DNA of 64,000 nucleotides. It comes from Phycisphaerales bacterium (GTDB taxonomy: Bacteria; Planctomycetota; Phycisphaerae; Phycisphaerales; UBA5793). Made by a program: the position numbers and the translations under genes. Below, in pieces: positions 26,504 through 36,500 of the stretch. Under the pieces are notes generated by a model, which ran no database searches, was not told where the DNA came from, and was given only the letters and a program-made list of their open reading frames with translations. How positions within the stretch are numbered: the first letter of the stretch is position 1; every line of letters begins with the position of its first letter. Where the stretch lies: NCBI GenBank assembly GCA_020852515.1, contig JADZAS010000011.1, positions 1 through 64,000 of the forward strand, written 5' to 3'.

Positions 26504-27841
26504 TTACGGAATGAAGATCTGCATCTGGCTGCGGATCGCCCACTGACCATCGTCGCCCATGGCGTCGGCGAGGAGGTTCTGCGCCCCGCCGGCCGCGGGA
26601 ATCTGGTCGAACGCGTAGACCCAGTCGGTGGTCCACTTCCAGCCGTGCCGTCGGAAGTAATAGTTGAATCCCAGGGCGAGCAGCGAGACCTCGGCATCCA
26701 CGGAGACGCCGGCCACCGCCCCGTCGAAGTCGTACCACTCGTAGCGGCCGAACAACTCGAACTTGTCGGGAACGAGGTGATAGCCGCCCTGCACCACGAA
26801 ACCGATCTGGTCGTAGCCCGGCAGCGCGCTGTCGTTGGGGCTGGTGTGCAGGCCGACCACATAGCCGGCGAGGTGGGCCGGCTGCATTTCGAGCGAGGCG
26901 TCAACGGTCCACATCAGCGTCTCGAGTTCATCGGGACCCGTGCCGTACTCTCCGTCCTGCCAGTGCACCGCGGCGCCCAGGAGCAGGCCCGGATCGTCGG
27001 TGGACCATGTGGTCCAGTCGCTGAACTGGCTCCACGAGCCGCCGATGAGCGCCTGCAGGCGCGAGGTAACCGCCCACTCGACGCCGTCGGCGCCGAACGC
27101 GGTGTTCTTGTTGAGCGTGTTGGCGCCAGTGACGGATGGCCTGACGCCGTCGTTGAACGAGATCCAGAAATCGATGATGTCGCCGCGGTAGTTGAGCCAC
27201 GTGCCTTGGGTGCGGTTGATGGTGGTCAGCGCGTGCACGTATGAGCGCTCGACGGCGAGGGTGTTCGTGTCGCCGAGCAGGTCTTCGCGCATGAAGGGGG
27301 CCTTACCCTGTCCCCAGCCCCACTGCCACCCTCCGCCGAGATTCCACGCGAACTTGGCGTCATCGAGCACCAGTGCGCCGCCGTTCTTGTCGAACGCGGC
27401 CTGGAACGCGTAGGTCAGATCCGGCGAACCCGCGTGTCCGGTAGCGCCAATGACCGTGCGGCTTTCTTCAAAGCCGAATGTGCTGCGGTCGGGGCTCTGC
27501 CTGTCGTTGTAGGCGGCGCGGAACTGCGTGTACAGGTAGAGATTGACATCGAAGGAGCCGTCCTCGTTGGAGAGGAAGAATCCCTTGCCCTCTCGGAAGC
27601 CGGCCAGCGCGCCGTTCTGGAGCAGGCTCGATCTCGTCTCGCTGTCGGCGAGGGCTTCGGAAACCAGCCCGCGCGTCTCTTCCGCTGTGAGCCACGAAGT
27701 GTGATCGTTTTTCAACTCTGCGATCTGCGCTTCGATCGCTGCGATGCGCGCATCAAGGTCGGGCCCGCCGGCCGCTGCCGCGCTCGCGCCGACCAGCGAT
27801 CCGCCAACCATCACGCATCCGATCCATCCACCTTGACGCAT
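26504..27841 (-). CDS. OprO/P-type porin
   Basis: 445 residues. Signal peptide about 1-24, then a coiled coil (DLDARIAAIEAQIAELKND, about 28-50) and a beta-barrel domain of many 8-12-residue strands (EDGSFDVNLYLYTQFRAAYND, WGWGQGKAPFMRE, WVYAFDQIP), closing MQIFIP. This is the planctomycete branch of the phosphate-selective porin family: an outer-membrane diffusion channel. ATG 27841 has GAGGAG upstream. It lies directly downstream of a paralogous porin gene (28092-29423) on the same strand. Confidence 0.85.
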   Translation of the reverse strand: MRQGGWIGCVMVGGSLVGASAAAAGGPDLDARIAAIEAQIAELKNDHTSWLTAEETRGLVSEALADSETRSSLLQNGALAGFREGKGFFLSNEDGSFDVNLYLYTQFRAAYNDRQSPDRSTFGFEESRTVIGATGHAGSPDLTYAFQAAFDKNGGALVLDDAKFAWNLGGGWQWGWGQGKAPFMREDLLGDTNTLAVERSYVHALTTINRTQGTWLNYRGDIIDFWISFNDGVRPSVTGANTLNKNTAFGADGVEWAVTSRLQALIGGSWSQFSDWTTWSTDDPGLLLGAAVHWQDGEYGTGPDELETLMWTVDASLEMQPAHLAGYVVGLHTSPNDSALPGYDQIGFVVQGGYHLVPDKFELFGRYEWYDFDGAVAGVSVDAEVSLLALGFNYYFRRHGWKWTTDWVYAFDQIPAAGGAQNLLADAMGDDGQWAIRSQMQIFIP

Positions 27842-28021
27842 GGTGCTCCTCTCGTCAGATCTGCCCGGCGGCGGAGCGAAAGGCGGCACTTGCCGCGGGT
27901 TCAACGGGATATCCCGCTCCGTCGGGCTGCATTATCTGCACCGTCGGGCCGACGAATCAAACGCGGAGGTCAAAGCGGCGCGCTGAACGGGGTGAAATTC
28001 CCGCTCACGGCCCAAGGTGCG

Positions 28022-28060
28022 AAAAAAGACAATCGGCCGGTTCGGAGAACCGGCCGATTG
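28022..28060 (-). terminator. Intrinsic terminator between the porin genes
   Basis: A perfect 14-bp stem with loop GGA followed on the minus strand by TCTTTTTTC. It lies just after the stop codon of the upstream porin (28092-29423), so the two porin genes have separate transcripts or strong attenuation between them. It starts with the same GACAATCG word as the terminator at 22665-22697. Confidence 0.85.
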
Positions 28061-28091
28061 ATGAGGTCTTGACGAGTCAGACCGGCCGCGA

Positions 28092-29423
28092 TTACGGAAT
28101 CGTGACCTGCATCTGGCTGCGGAGAGCCCACTGATCCTCGTCGGTGCCGGCATCGGCAAGCAGGCCGAGGTTGCTGGCGCCGACCGGGATGGTGTCCAGA
28201 GCCCACACGAGATCGGTGGTCCACTTCCAGCCGTGCTGACGGCCGAAGTAGTAGTTGAAGCCGAAGGTGACGAGGCTGAGTTCGTCCTCGGCCACGGCGC
28301 CATCGAGGTCCATCCACTCCCAGCGTCCGAAGATCTCGAACTTGTCGGGCACGATGTGGTAGCCGCCCTGAACGACGACGCCGAACTGATCGAAATCGGC
28401 TCCGCCGGTGGCGTTGGGATCAGTGCTCAGGCCGACGATGTAGCCGGCGAGGTTGGCAGCGCCGAATTCGGCCGAGGCGTCCACGGTCCACGAGAAGGAC
28501 TGGACTTCTTCGCCGCCCGTGCCGTATTCGCCGTCCTGCCAGTGAATGGCGCCACCGAGGAGCACGCCGGTCTCGTCCGTGGACCACGAGGTGTAGTCGT
28601 TGAACTGAGCCTTGGTGCCGGCGAGGACCGCCTCGACGCGAGCCGTGAAGGCCCACTCGGTGCCGTCAGCAGCGAACGGCGTGTTCAGGTTTCCGGCGTT
28701 GATGCCGGCGGGGCTGACCACGGCGCCATCATTGAACGACACCCAGAAGTCCACGGTGTCGTTGGCGTAGTGCAGCCAGGTGCCCTGGGTGTAGCCGGTG
28801 CCGAACCAGGCTTCGACGTAGGACTTGTCAACCGCGAGAGTCTGGAACTCGCCGCCAAGGGTCTCGTGAAGGAAGGGTGCCTTCGCCTGACCCCAGCCCC
28901 AGTCCCAGCCATTGCCCAGAGCCCAGTTGCCGTAGGCATCGAGCAGCACGAAGGCGCCGCCGTCTACGTTGAAGTCGCCCTGGATGAAGTAGGTCAAGTC
29001 CGGGTTGCCGGCATGGCCGTCAAACGTAAGGCGGGTGCGGGAGTTTTCCCACCCGAAGGTGCTCTCGTCAGCGGAATCCTTCTCATTGTAGATGCCGCGG
29101 AACTGGCTCTTGATGCCGATGTTGACATCGAACGAGCCGTCCTCATTGCTGAGGAAGAAGCCGTGGCCTTCGCGGTAGCCGGCGGTGCCGCCGTTCTGCA
29201 GCAGGCTGGCGCGGGTCTCGCTGTCCGCGAGGGTTTCGCGGACGAGGGCGCGGGTCTGCTCGGCATTGAGCCAGGAGGCGCTGTCATTGCGGAGCTGCGC
29301 GATCTGGGATTCAAGCGCGGCGATTCGTGCGTCAGTGTCTGGGGTGGAACCGCCGTAGCACACGCCAGCCACCATGGCTGACGCAGCACCCGCAAGCACT
29401 CCAACCTTCTTGTTGAGACTCAT
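28092..29423 (-). CDS. OprO/P-type porin (paralogue)
   Basis: 443 residues, paralogous over its whole length to the porin downstream at 26504-27841: signal peptide, coiled coil (DTDARIAALESQIAQLRND), the NEDGSFDVNIG element, WGWGQAKAPF and the MQVTIP end all align. The outer-membrane channel role is inferred from the family. ATG 29423 has AAGGAG seven bases upstream. A strong terminator follows it. The tandem arrangement indicates a recent or conserved duplication; expression may differ because each has its own leader. Confidence 0.85.
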   Translation of the reverse strand: MSLNKKVGVLAGAASAMVAGVCYGGSTPDTDARIAALESQIAQLRNDSASWLNAEQTRALVRETLADSETRASLLQNGGTAGYREGHGFFLSNEDGSFDVNIGIKSQFRGIYNEKDSADESTFGWENSRTRLTFDGHAGNPDLTYFIQGDFNVDGGAFVLLDAYGNWALGNGWDWGWGQAKAPFLHETLGGEFQTLAVDKSYVEAWFGTGYTQGTWLHYANDTVDFWVSFNDGAVVSPAGINAGNLNTPFAADGTEWAFTARVEAVLAGTKAQFNDYTSWSTDETGVLLGGAIHWQDGEYGTGGEEVQSFSWTVDASAEFGAANLAGYIVGLSTDPNATGGADFDQFGVVVQGGYHIVPDKFEIFGRWEWMDLDGAVAEDELSLVTFGFNYYFGRQHGWKWTTDLVWALDTIPVGASNLGLLADAGTDEDQWALRSQMQVTIP

Positions 29424-30032
29424 GTCTACTCCTTCAACGAATCGGGGCTGGTTTTGTGAGAGTGCCCCTTGGTCATCCACCCGTCCGACGACGCTGAAAC
29501 CAACAAGGTCCAGCAGGACGTGTATTTTTCCAACCAATCAAACCAATCGGTCCGCCGCTCGCTGTTTCGCCGGCTCCAACCAGCCGATACGAACGGCGTC
29601 ATGATTCCAAGTTCTCAGCGATGCGGTGTCGCCTCACGAGACGCGTGCCAACTAAGAACTGAGGCCTACCCGCCTGGTTTCCCGAGCGTTGCGGTTCCTG
29701 TCTGGGTTGTCACTTGCAGATCGCAGCCCATCCTCGATTCGACACATCGCACCCTGGCGTGCAGCCGGATCGATTCACCCTTGTGAAGACGTTCGCAGAA
29801 CTCAAACTGTTCCGTAACTTCGTATATTCTCGACACCCTCTATCGGGCCGTCAAGTCGAACCGGGTAAACATTTCCAAACCCGGTAACTCACACTATTTT
29901 CGACCTATGCCAAGGCACGCCTGTTGTTTTTCTGCCCAAATTCGGCCAACATTTCTCGCAACTGCCTCGAAACAAAGAACTTGGGCAACCAGGAATCGGC
30001 GCTTCACCTGAGCCGATAACCATACCTCGGAC
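29424..30032. other. Intergenic region upstream of the porin gene
   Basis: About 600 bp without a convincing gene, between transketolase and the porin gene. It is AT-richer than the surroundings (for example around 29780-29900). It contains a 7-bp inverted repeat (ACCGGGT at 29860-29866 with ACCCGGT at 29879-29885) and a 6-bp hairpin just after the tkt stop. The porin leader is long; I see no clear promoter. Confidence 0.45.
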
Positions 30033-32003
30033 TCACAATTCCACGACTTGAAGCATCCGGCAGGCTCGCTGGATGATGTCCGTCGCGTGCAGCCCGCAGA
30101 GCTTGAGTTCGTCATCAGCCGTTCGGGCCGACTTGGGAATCCGGCGGACGAACATCTGCTCCAGGGTGAACGAGCCGCCGTCTTCCGTCAGTGCATCGGC
30201 CACGGCCGAGCCGATTCCGCCGCCGTAATTGTCCTCGATGGTCAGGATCATGCCGTTGTTCGCGTTGGCCAGGTCGAGCAGTTTCTCGGTGTCGAACGGC
30301 AGCGAATAGAGATCGACGAGCGTGGCGTCGATGCCGGCCTTGTCCAGCGCATCGAGGCACTTGTTCGCCTCGTGCACCATGTAGCCGCTGGCCACAATGA
30401 GCAGGTCGCGGCCCTCCGTGAGCACCTCGAAGCCGCCGAGATTGAAGACCGTGTTGTCGTCATAGAGGAACTCGGTGTCGTTGCGCAAGGTGCGCATGTA
30501 GCACAGGCCCTCGTATTCGGCCATGACCATCGTCAGCGCGTAGGCGGCAAAGGCGTCAGCCGGCTGGAGCAGGTAGCAGCCGGGATTGCCGCGGTGATCG
30601 CGCATGGTGGAGAGGCTTCGGAACCAGGCGACGTCGGGCAGCGCCATCTGGCTCGGGCCATCCGCGGCCAGCGAGATGCCGGCGTGCGAGCCGACGATCT
30701 TCAGGTTCGCGCCTGAGTTCATTGCCATTTCGATCTGGTCGTAGCCGCGCGTGACGAATTTTGCGAACGTGGAGCAGAAGGGGGTCTTGCCTGCGGCGCT
30801 CAGGCCGGCGCCGACGGAGAACATGTTCTGCTCGGCGATGCGGCACTCGTAGAACCGGCTGGCGAGTTCGGAGTCCTTGGCAAATGTCTCGGCGAATGTC
30901 GAGTTTTTCACGTCGGCGTCGAGCGCGACCACATCTGCATTTGCGTGCCCGAGGGTGCGAAGCGCCACGCCGTATGCCTTGCGCGTGGCCCACGAGCCCT
31001 TCTGCACGATCGAGAGCATGTCGTAGCGGCGCATGGCGTCGGTAAAGGTGGGCGTGTCGCCCGGCTCGGCCGGCGTCGGCGCGGCACCTGTGGGCGCCGT
31101 GATGCGGAAGAAGTTATCCGGCACGCCGATGCTCCTGACGAGTTCCACGCGGCGCTCGTCGAGTTCGGCCTTGGCCTTGTTGAGCGCTTCGCCGCTGGCG
31201 GGCTTGCCGTGCCAGTTGCCCGACTGCATCGTCGCCGATCCCCAGCCCTTGACAGTGCGGGCGACGATGGCCATGGGTTTGCCGCTGTCGGCCTGCTCGA
31301 CAAAGTGTTGCAGGCTCTTTTTGATCGCCTCGGGGTCATGGCCGTCGATCACGCCAACTTCGTACCCTGCGGCCTGGAGCTTCTTCGTGAGCGTCTCGGC
31401 CGACTGCTGGGGCGAGACCTTGTCGGACTGGCCGGCTCCGTTGCAGTTGAAAATCGGCAGGACTGAACTCAGTTTGTGGTCGGCGATGAAGTCAATCGCT
31501 TCCCAGATCTGCCCTTCGCGCGACTCGCCGTCGCCAATCAGGCAGTAAATGCGCCGATCGAGGCCGTCGGCTTTGGCCGCGAGCGCGAGCCCGGCCGCGA
31601 CGCTCAGGCCTTGGCCGAGCGATCCGGTGGCGGCGTCGAAGAACGGGAAGCCCTCCATGGGATTGGGATGGCCGTCGAGTTCCGAGGCCGTCGCCCGCAG
31701 CAGTTTGAGGTCCTCAAGGGTCACCGGCCGGAGATTGTCAGGCGAGCCGAAGTAGCCGCCGATATCGGCAAACGCCGCGTAGATGATGGGCACCGCGTGG
31801 CCCTCGCTGAGCACGAGGCGATCGGAGCGGGGGTCGGCGGGGTTCTTGGGATCCCATCGCATCGTCTGGTACATGAGAACCGTGACGATGTGGCCCAGGC
31901 TCATGGCGCTGCTCGGGTGCCCGCTGCCGGCGGCGGCCGTCATGTCCAGCGAGAGTTTGTCGAGGTGAATGGCCTTGGCGTGGACGGCTGCTTCAAAAGA
32001 CAT
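30033..32003 (-). CDS. tkt: Transketolase
   Basis: Thiamine-diphosphate enzyme transferring two-carbon units in the pentose phosphate and Calvin-type pathways. 656 residues, normal length. Visible: AAAGSGHPSSAMSLGHIV, the ThDP motif GDGESREGQIWEA...FNCNGAGQSD, LDGHPN and the second-domain ECRIAEQNMFSVGAGL and SHAGISLAADGPSQM. The sequence style (VLMYQTMRWDPKNP) resembles the branch that includes animal transketolases. The start ATG 32003 follows AAGGGAC about 12 bases upstream. No partner pentose-phosphate gene is adjacent; rpiA is 14 kb away. Confidence 0.95.
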   Translation of the reverse strand: MSFEAAVHAKAIHLDKLSLDMTAAAGSGHPSSAMSLGHIVTVLMYQTMRWDPKNPADPRSDRLVLSEGHAVPIIYAAFADIGGYFGSPDNLRPVTLEDLKLLRATASELDGHPNPMEGFPFFDAATGSLGQGLSVAAGLALAAKADGLDRRIYCLIGDGESREGQIWEAIDFIADHKLSSVLPIFNCNGAGQSDKVSPQQSAETLTKKLQAAGYEVGVIDGHDPEAIKKSLQHFVEQADSGKPMAIVARTVKGWGSATMQSGNWHGKPASGEALNKAKAELDERRVELVRSIGVPDNFFRITAPTGAAPTPAEPGDTPTFTDAMRRYDMLSIVQKGSWATRKAYGVALRTLGHANADVVALDADVKNSTFAETFAKDSELASRFYECRIAEQNMFSVGAGLSAAGKTPFCSTFAKFVTRGYDQIEMAMNSGANLKIVGSHAGISLAADGPSQMALPDVAWFRSLSTMRDHRGNPGCYLLQPADAFAAYALTMVMAEYEGLCYMRTLRNDTEFLYDDNTVFNLGGFEVLTEGRDLLIVASGYMVHEANKCLDALDKAGIDATLVDLYSLPFDTEKLLDLANANNGMILTIEDNYGGGIGSAVADALTEDGGSFTLEQMFVRRIPKSARTADDELKLCGLHATDIIQRACRMLQVVEL

Positions 32004-32246
32004 AGAGGTTGGTCCCTTCGTTTGCTGGAGCGCGAGCCGGGCTCGAGCGCTCCCACGAGATGCTTCACGTGTGCCACGCGCCACTGCCCTTAATCGCAAC
32101 AGTATCGCCCCCGGCAGGTCAGCGGCAAGGCGAATCCTCCGTTTCGCGAATAACCTCTCGATTTTCCGGTCTTTGTCCCAAACGCGCAACAGAACCGCCG
32201 GCCTCGCGGCGGCCGGCGGCGCGGATGGGGCGCGGCAGTGAGCGCG

Positions 32247-33236
32247 TCAGTTGATCCAGGTGGCCACGACGGTGCTCGCCTGGCCGGGCTGGAGCACCTG
32301 GAACCACACATCGCGGCCGCGCGCGTTGGCCGGGATGGGCAGGCGCCATGAGACGGCCCCGCTGGCGTCGGCGTTCCGCGCCGGGCCGGCCTGGATGGGA
32401 TTGCGAATTCCCGCCGTGACGTTGAGTTGCGGGATGTAGACCTGTCCGAGTCCGGTCAGGCTGTAGATGAGGTACGAGCGACTCGCAGGCGCGCCGCCGA
32501 CGGCTGAGAAATCGGCGCTCTGCCCGCCGACGAGTTGCCCGACGGTGAGCTTGAACGGGTTGGGTCGCACGGTTGTGAGGGCAAAGTCGTATTCGACGAC
32601 CTCGCCCTGCGGGCCGCGATAGCCCGGGATGCGCACGGTGCCCAGCGAAGGTTCGCCATCGGCGAGACCGACGAAGGCGCCGATGAGAACCGAGTCGCCC
32701 GAGCCGGCTTTGTAGAACTCGATCGTGTCGATGGGCGTCTGCGAGACAAAGCCCTGGCCGACCGCGAACACGCCGTCGAGACTTCCGCTGTAGCGCATGA
32801 CGGTCGCGATGAGTTGCCCGCCCGAATACAGCTTCATGGCCGCCTGGGAGGCAATCGAAAGCGAGCCGTAATAGACATAGAAGGAGTAGATGGGCGTGGA
32901 GAACTGCCAGGTGGAGCCCGGGCCACTGGTGGCGTAGAGCGGCGCATCGGAGACCCAGCCGAAGGGGATGCTCGCATCGCGCAGCGCGCCACCGCCGTCG
33001 TTACGCGTGACAGTCAGCTGCGTCACGCCGAGGTCGATGGTGACGGTCTGCGGGGTGAGATCGCCCTTGTCGTCCATGCCGGGATAGAACGAGTCGAAGG
33101 CGAAGCGCTGTACCTGGTCGGCGTTGTAGAGCCAGTTTTCCAGGTCGCTGGAGAATTCCTGCACCTGGGCGTGGGCCGGCCCCGCCTGAACGAACACCAG
33201 AGCCGCACACAATGCCGTTGCCGCTGCCATGCGCAT
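32247..33236 (-). CDS. Secreted protein with a shared C-terminal beta domain
   Basis: 329 residues. Signal peptide about 1-23 (ALVFVQAGPAHAQ). The body has many short beta strands (DSFYPGMDDKGDLT, FYVYYGSLSIA, DTIEFYKAGSGDSVLIG), suggesting a jelly-roll domain. The last about 100 residues (GQSADFSAVGGAP...LPIPANARGRDVWFQV) match the C-terminus of the HAF protein at 55398-56720, so this is a shared domain. The ATG 33236 has GGAAGGAC upstream. It faces the alpha-2-macroglobulin gene divergently. Confidence 0.65.
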   Translation of the reverse strand: MRMAAATALCAALVFVQAGPAHAQVQEFSSDLENWLYNADQVQRFAFDSFYPGMDDKGDLTPQTVTIDLGVTQLTVTRNDGGGALRDASIPFGWVSDAPLYATSGPGSTWQFSTPIYSFYVYYGSLSIASQAAMKLYSGGQLIATVMRYSGSLDGVFAVGQGFVSQTPIDTIEFYKAGSGDSVLIGAFVGLADGEPSLGTVRIPGYRGPQGEVVEYDFALTTVRPNPFKLTVGQLVGGQSADFSAVGGAPASRSYLIYSLTGLGQVYIPQLNVTAGIRNPIQAGPARNADASGAVSWRLPIPANARGRDVWFQVLQPGQASTVVATWIN

Positions 33237-33532
33237 GATTCGAGTCCTTCCGCGTCTGTAGTTTGGCGCATCGCTCACAATGCGCGGCGAGTCAGCGCCG
33301 GCGCTGCACTCCACCGCATCAAGGGTGCCACCATTCGGGGCGGCGTCGAGCGAGACGACGGCGGCGCGGACCAATATGTGCCGGTGGTATCGATCGCGCC
33401 GTCTGCACCGGCGTCATACCGGACTTTGCCTGTTGTCGGCGGACTGCCGGGGAAACCGGCCGGAACGGGTAAGATTGACCGGGTTCATGCGTCCTGATCT
33501 GTTGACGCGACTATCCGGGATGGAGAAGCACC

Positions 33533-36500
33533 ATGTCTGCAACGCCTGCCGCCGCCCGCATCCTGCCGGATCGCGGTGCCGTACTGATTCGTTCTCTGCT
33601 GCTGGCCGTGCTGATGCTGGGCCTGCTGGGCGTCCGAGGGGCGCTGGCTCAGGACAGCCGCTATGAGGCCCTCAAGCAGCAGGCTGAGCAGTTCTACGCC
33701 GAGAAGTCCTACAGCCGAGCCCACGAACTTTACGAGCAGGCACAGAAGGTTGATGTGCCCGCCGCGGAGCAGCGCTGGGTGCGCTTTCGCCTTGCTGACA
33801 CGCTGTGGCGCGCGGCGCCGGACGACGTGGCCGACGACGCGGTCAAAACCGCGCGCAAACAACTGACGGCACTGGTCGATGAAATCGATCGGATGGAGGA
33901 TCGCGACCTCGTCTGGGCCGCGGCGAACGAATCGCTGGGCGACTCGTGGCTGCAGGGCGCCCGCCGCGCCAACGCCCGCGAGGCCTGGCCGTTTTATGCG
34001 CAGGCGCTCCAGTGGTGGGGCTCGAGCAGCGACATCGACGCGGCGCGCGACCGCTACATCTCCATGGTCTGGCGGGCGCTTGATGCCGAGGGCGGCGACT
34101 GGAGCTGGCGCGGCCGCTCCCCGGTCGTCCCGCTCGACGTGCTGCGCAACGTGCTTGAGATCGCGCAGAATGACTCCGACCGCACTCGCGCGCATTTTGA
34201 GATCGCGATGAAAATGCGCTACGTGACCGGCCGCGACCCTCGCCCGATCCAGCAGGTGACCGAGCATTTCGAAGCTGCGCTCGAGACCGATGCCCGCGAC
34301 TCACGCTACGTGGACGCGTTGATGGCCTACGCGGAATGGTGCACGCGATACGGCCAGATCGAAGTGCTCGAGAGCGGCCAATGGACCTGGAAGCCCGACT
34401 ACGTTCGCGCCGCCGAACTCTACAAGCGCCTGCTCGACGAGTTCAAGGCCGAGGAGATCGATCGCGACGAGGTAGTGCGGCGTTACAACGAAATCGTCCT
34501 GCCTGCGCTCGACGTGTACGTGAGCCATGCGTTCCTGCCGAACTCCGAGATTGCCTTCGACGCGCAGTGGCGCAACGTGAAGCAGATCGACTTCATCCTG
34601 TATCGCGTCAACCTGCGCGAGCGGACGGCGCTGACCGGCGCTATGAAGTCTGGTGAGCAGGACAACCGGCGCCGCTACTACGGCAGCGCGGTTGACGGGT
34701 GGATCCGCCACGTGGATCTGAACGGCGCTGAAGTCGCACGAAGGTGGTCAAAGCAGACCGGCGACACCGGCCGTCACGAGCCGATGTCTGATCAGATTCG
34801 ACTCGAAGAGCCACTTCCGGCCGGCGCGTACATTCTCGTGGCGCAGGCGGGGGCTGATCTTCGCGTGGTCGATCTTGTGCTGGTGAGCGACCTGGCGGTG
34901 GTCTCCAAGCGCCGGGGCAACGACGTGCTGCTGTATGCCTGCGATGCACTGACCGGCGCCCCGGCCCCGGACGTGCAGTTTCGCGCGTGGGACCTCGCCG
35001 CGCCGGACGAAAAGTGGACGGGCAACAGTTACACCGCTGCGGCCGATTCGCACGGCATCGCCCATCTGCAGGCCAAGCCCGCGACCGGCTCTTCGGAGAA
35101 TGTGAGTCTGCTCATTCTCGCCGGCGACGGCGCGCGGCAGACGTTTCTCACGTCCTACGAGGGCTACTGGTGGGACCGCAGCGACGAGAGCGTGCAGTGG
35201 CGCATCTACGCGCACAGCGATCGGCCGGCCTACCGCCCCGGCGACACGGCCAACTACCGCTTCGTGGCGCGCACGTGGAGCCCGAACGGCTGGACCACTC
35301 CCGCGGAACGGACGCTGCACTATCGCATCGTCGATCCGCGCGACACGGCGGTCTTCGAAGGCGAGACTGCGCTGAGCGAGTTCGGAAGCGCGTTCGCATC
35401 GCTGCAACTCCAGTCCGACTGGCCGCTGGGCGAATACACGATTCGCTTCAGCACGCTCGACGCGGCCGGGGATGAAAGCCAGGTGGCGTCCGCGACGCTG
35501 TTTCGTGTCGAGGAATACAAACTGCCCGAGTTCATTGTGACCGTCAAGCCGCTCGAAGACGACGAAGGCCAGCCGCACCTGTTTCGCATGGGCGACGTGG
35601 TGACGGCCGACATCGTCGCCGAGTACTACTTCGGCGGGCCCGTGGCGAGCGCCGACGTCGAAGTCGTTGTCAAGCAGCGGCCGTTCTGGCAGACATACGA
35701 GCCGCCGCGCCCCTACCCGTGGCTCTACGAAGATGCGAACCGGTGGAACTCCTACGGCTGGTGGAGCGGTGAGACGATCAAGACCGAAACGCTCAAGACC
35801 GACTCGGAGGGCCGGGCTCGCATCACCTTTGAGACGCCCTTCGACGCGGACCAGGACTACGAGTACACGATAGAAGCGCGCGTGACCGACCTCTCGCGGC
35901 GCGAGATCACCGGAAGCGGCAGCGTGCGCGTGACGCGGCAGAGTTACTTCGTTTATCCGGAAGTGGCGCACAAGATTCACCGGCCCGGCGACAAGATCGA
36001 GACCAGCATCAAGGCGCTCGACCCCAACGGATCTCCCGTGGCCGTGGAAGGCACGGTGACGGTGATGCGCCAGTGGTGGGATGAGGTGTGGGTCGATCCC
36101 GCCGGCCGCGAAGTCCTGCTCGACGGCGTCGAGCGATTGCGCGAGCAGTACGGAGTCTTTCCGCCTCCGCCGCGCCCCGAGGAGCACCACCGGTGGCAGC
36201 CGATCTTCCGCGGCTATCGCTCCGAGAAAGTGACTTCGGAGAAGGTGACGACGGACGAAGACGGCGAGGCGACGTTTACCTTCACCGCGCAGCGCGAGGG
36301 CTACTACATCATCGAGTGGGCCAGCCCGGACCCGCCGCTCGTGCCCGTCACCGCGCAGACCGCGGCGTGGGTGACGACGCAGCAGACCGCCAGCCTCGGC
36401 TACCACAACGACGGCGTCGAACTCATCGTGGACAAGGACACCTTTGCGCTGGGCGCGACGGCTCCGGTCATGATCTCCACGTCGTCGAGCAACCGCTACG

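Noticed and set aside
32090-32160. Sigma-70-like promoter (TTGCCG-N18-TACTGT) upstream of transketolase
   Set aside because: The match is weak and would leave a leader of about 80 nt; without transcript data I did not list it as a feature.
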